Shown: in pieces, positions 62,271 to 64,000 of the stretch
How the letters are laid out: each line of letters opens with the position of its first letter
How positions within the stretch are numbered: position 1 is the first letter of the stretch
Assembly: GCF_003633755.1 (NCBI RefSeq)
Contig: NZ_RBIL01000003.1
Location: 235,308-299,307, forward strand
From: Solirubrobacter pauli
Lineage (GTDB): Bacteria; Actinomycetota; Thermoleophilia; Solirubrobacterales; Solirubrobacteraceae
Direction of reading: 5' to 3'
DNA length: 64,000 nucleotides
Notes under the pieces: generated by a model
What the model saw: only the letters and a program-made list of their open reading frames with translations
Told to the model about the DNA's origin: nothing
The model's database searches: none
Position numbers and translations under genes: made by a program

Positions 62271-64000
62271 ATGTTGATTGGTCGCAGTGCCCTCCAAGGG
62301 CGCTTCAATGGTCGCTGCCTGCCGTTCGCCTGGCTCAAGGAGGCTTCCACCGTCGCGTTCCTCGGAGCGGCGATTGCGGTCGTGGCCGCAGGCCCGGCGG
62401 ATGCCGCCTCCGGCAAGAAGAAGTCGACCCGGGCGACGAAGTCCGCCACGGTGGCCGGCACGATCTTCGGCACGACCGTGCCGAGCGTCCCGCAGGCGAC
62501 TGATCCAGACTCCATCGAAGTCGGCGTCCGCTTCAAGTCGTCGCAGGCCGGCTACATCACCGGGCTCCGGTTCTACAAGGGCGCCAAGAACACCGGCACC
62601 CACACCGGCGCGCTCTGGAGCTCCACCGGCACGAAGCTCGCGACCCTGACGTTCACGGGCGAGACGGCCTCGGGCTGGCAGCAGGCGAGCTTCTCGTCGC
62701 CGGTCGCGATCGGCGCCGACAAGACGTACGTCGCGAGCTACCACGCCAGCAACGGGCGCTACGCGGCCGATTCGCGCTACTTCGACGCCCCGAAGGTCAG
62801 CTCGCCGCTGACGGCCACGGGCAGCCGGTACACGTACAGCTCCAAGGCGGCGTTCCCGAGCAAGACCTACGAGAACCTCAACTACTGGGTCGACGTGACC
62901 TTCAGCGCCACCCGACCGCCGACGTCCACGCCGACGCCGACGCCGACGGCCGCGCCCCCGGTGCCGACCGCGACGCCCACGCCCGCGCCCCCGGTGCCGA
63001 CCGCGACGCCCACGCCGGCACCGCCGACGCCGACGCCGACCCCCACTCCGCCGGCCCCGACGCCCACGCCCGCGCCGGACGCTCCGACCGCCGCGTTCAC
63101 CGTCGCCCCGACCGCCCCGGTCGCCGGCTCGGCCACGCGCTTCTCGGCGAGCGGCACGTGCGCCGCGGCCCCCTGCTCGTACGAGTGGCAGGACGTCGGC
63201 GCGGACGGCCTCGGCGCCTGGCCGCTCGGCTCCGGCGCGAGCGTGAGCTTCACGTTCGCCAACCCGGGCTCCAAGTACGTCCGGCTGACGGTGACGGACG
63301 CGCTCAACCGCGCGGTCGGCACGACGAAGGCGATCAGCGTGCAGGCGGCGCCGACCTCCACGCCCACGCCGACGCCGACCACGACGCCGTCGCCCACCCC
63401 GACCTCGACGCCGTCGCCGACCCCGACCTCGACGCCGTCCCCGACACCCACGGCCACGCCCATCCCGACGACGACCCCGACGCCCACGCCCACGCCGTCG
63501 ACGTGTGATCGCAGCGCGACCACGTCCACGTTCGCGAGCGTGTTCTCGGCCGCCACCGCCGGTCAGACGATCTGCCTGGCCTCCGGCAGCTACGGCACGT
63601 TCAAGGGCTCCGCGAAGAGCGGCCCGGTCACGATCACCGAGGCCGCCGGCGCGTCGGCGAGCATCGCGCTGAGCTTCAACGGCGCCAACAACATCGTGAT
63701 CGACGGCTTGACGATCACCGGCGCCGAGGTGCTCAACAGCACCAAGAACATCACGATCCGCAACAGCGAGTTCACCGGCGTGATCCGCCTGGACGGGCTC
63801 GCCAACAGCAACGTCCTGCTCGACCACAACACCCACATCAACATCAACGCGGGCGGCCAGTACGCCAGCCCGGCGCGGATCGCCTTGCCGTACAACAGCC
63901 AGACGCACTCGGGCGTGACGATCCAGAACTCGCTGCTCAAGGGCGGCGACTCCGACGGCATCCAGGGCGGCGTCGGCGTCAACATCATCAACAACGAGTT
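62271..64000 (+). CDS. large secreted DUF4082 / PKD-like / right-handed beta-helix protein, 3' end missing
   Basis: The frame starts at ATG 62271 (AAGGAG eight bases upstream) and is open to the window end: at least 576 residues. A signal peptide (STVAFLGAAIAVVAAGPADA) is followed by a DUF4082 domain (about 50-215; FKSSQAGYITGLRFYKG, ASGWQQASFSSPV), a Thr/Pro linker, a PKD-like domain (APTAAFTVAPTAPVAGSAT to RLTVTDALNRA), a second Thr/Pro linker and then a parallel beta-helix region with NNIVIDGLTITGAE and NITIRNSEFTGVI. Such proteins act on or bind surface polysaccharides. It is likely a cell-surface product of the same region. Confidence 0.9.
   Translation, partial: MLIGRSALQGRFNGRCLPFAWLKEASTVAFLGAAIAVVAAGPADAASGKKKSTRATKSATVAGTIFGTTVPSVPQATDPDSIEVGVRFKSSQAGYITGLRFYKGAKNTGTHTGALWSSTGTKLATLTFTGETASGWQQASFSSPVAIGADKTYVASYHASNGRYAADSRYFDAPKVSSPLTATGSRYTYSSKAAFPSKTYENLNYWVDVTFSATRPPTSTPTPTPTAAPPVPTATPTPAPPVPTATPTPAPPTPTPTPTPPAPTPTPAPDAPTAAFTVAPTAPVAGSATRFSASGTCAAAPCSYEWQDVGADGLGAWPLGSGASVSFTFANPGSKYVRLTVTDALNRAVGTTKAISVQAAPTSTPTPTPTTTPSPTPTSTPSPTPTSTPSPTPTATPIPTTTPTPTPTPSTCDRSATTSTFASVFSAATAGQTICLASGSYGTFKGSAKSGPVTITEAAGASASIALSFNGANNIVIDGLTITGAEVLNSTKNITIRNSEFTGVIRLDGLANSNVLLDHNTHININAGGQYASPARIALPYNSQTHSGVTIQNSLLKGGDSDGIQGGVGVNIINNE
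62913..63077 (+). repeat. Thr/Pro repeat linker 1
   Basis: A run of ACG-CCG-type codons encoding Thr-Pro-Ala-Val repeats. It contains a near-exact direct repeat of about 30 bases (coding PVPTATPTPAP twice), a sign of slippage or unequal recombination. It links the DUF4082 and PKD-like domains. Confidence 0.75.
63351..63503 (+). repeat. Thr/Pro repeat linker 2
   Basis: A second run of Thr-Pro-Ser repeats (TPTSTPSP coded in tandem units of about 24 bases) between the PKD-like domain and the beta-helix. Like the first, it is a stiff, likely glycosylated stalk. Confidence 0.75.

Noticed and set aside
62913..63503. Regular repeats that might suggest a CRISPR array
   Set aside because: The units are in-frame Thr/Pro codons without unique spacers between identical repeats.
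62256..63908. A 550-codon open frame on the minus strand
   Set aside because: It is the antisense of the DUF4082/beta-helix gene; its composition is an Arg/Gly/Ala run produced by GC-rich Thr/Pro codons, and the plus frame has a signal peptide, domains and a ribosome site.

Overview
The window is very GC-rich, densely packed chromosomal DNA with many GTG starts, some TTG starts and 4-base ATGA/GTGA gene overlaps. It reads as a high-GC actinobacterium. The caa3 oxidase, the partner-switching genes, proteins with an ALFVALGGSSYA-type leader and the beta-helix and collagen-like surface proteins point to the Thermoleophilia (Solirubrobacter-like). That lineage call is inference from style; there is no rRNA or marker gene to prove it. 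I see no tRNA, rRNA, CRISPR array, transposase or prophage. The only phage-like element is a Tail Collar domain inside one surface protein.

Layout. 0-8 kb: secreted subtilase (5' end missing), secreted propeller-like protein, PEBP-like lipoprotein, thioredoxin reductase, a lipid pair (flippase-like membrane protein and PAP2), a C26 peptidase and an enoyl-CoA hydratase. 8.1-21 kb: a respiration island with two haem-copper oxidases. The first locus (ctaC, ctaD, ctaB, two small membrane proteins) encodes an A1-type subunit I with GHPEVY. The second (subunit II with fused cytochrome c, subunit I, a duplicated Rossmann-like protein, subunit III, a small membrane protein) is caa3-like with the A2-type YSHP motif. 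Between them lies a full stressosome cassette in the order RsbU-, RsbR-, RsbS-, RsbT- and RsbX-like, followed by a small AraC regulator. 21-24 kb: an NhaA antiporter fused to a DsbA-like domain and a cyclic-nucleotide-binding domain, convergent with a cytochrome c/cupredoxin lipoprotein.

24-38 kb: glycosyltransferase, zinc ribbon, lipoprotein, a GAF-GGDEF-HD-GYP c-di-GMP enzyme, cold-shock protein, HIT hydrolase, DEAD-box helicase with a DbpA tail, an ECF sigma factor with a coupled membrane protein (possible anti-sigma), a sulfatase/amidotransferase/SRPBCC operon, a collagen-like Tail Collar protein and an aldo/keto reductase. 38-50 kb: P-loop kinase, ParB-like protein, amylosucrase, lone PqqD-like protein, edd-eda (Entner-Doudoroff) divergent from a LacI regulator with a double palindromic operator, then nnr, CBS protein, alr, cca and a GNAT, and a NarL-type regulator.

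51-64 kb: a cell-surface polysaccharide region with acyltransferases, a methyltransferase, a sigma factor translationally coupled to a DegT aminotransferase, a Gfo/Idh oxidoreductase, a Wzz-like protein, polysaccharide deacetylase, GNAT, AMP-forming ligase, PLP decarboxylase and acyl carrier protein. It ends in a large secreted beta-helix protein that runs off the window. The deacetylase-GNAT-ligase-decarboxylase-carrier run resembles sets known beside exosortase systems in proteobacteria, but no exosortase is seen here. It is the best candidate for an undescribed system: carrier-protein-based decoration of an exopolysaccharide.
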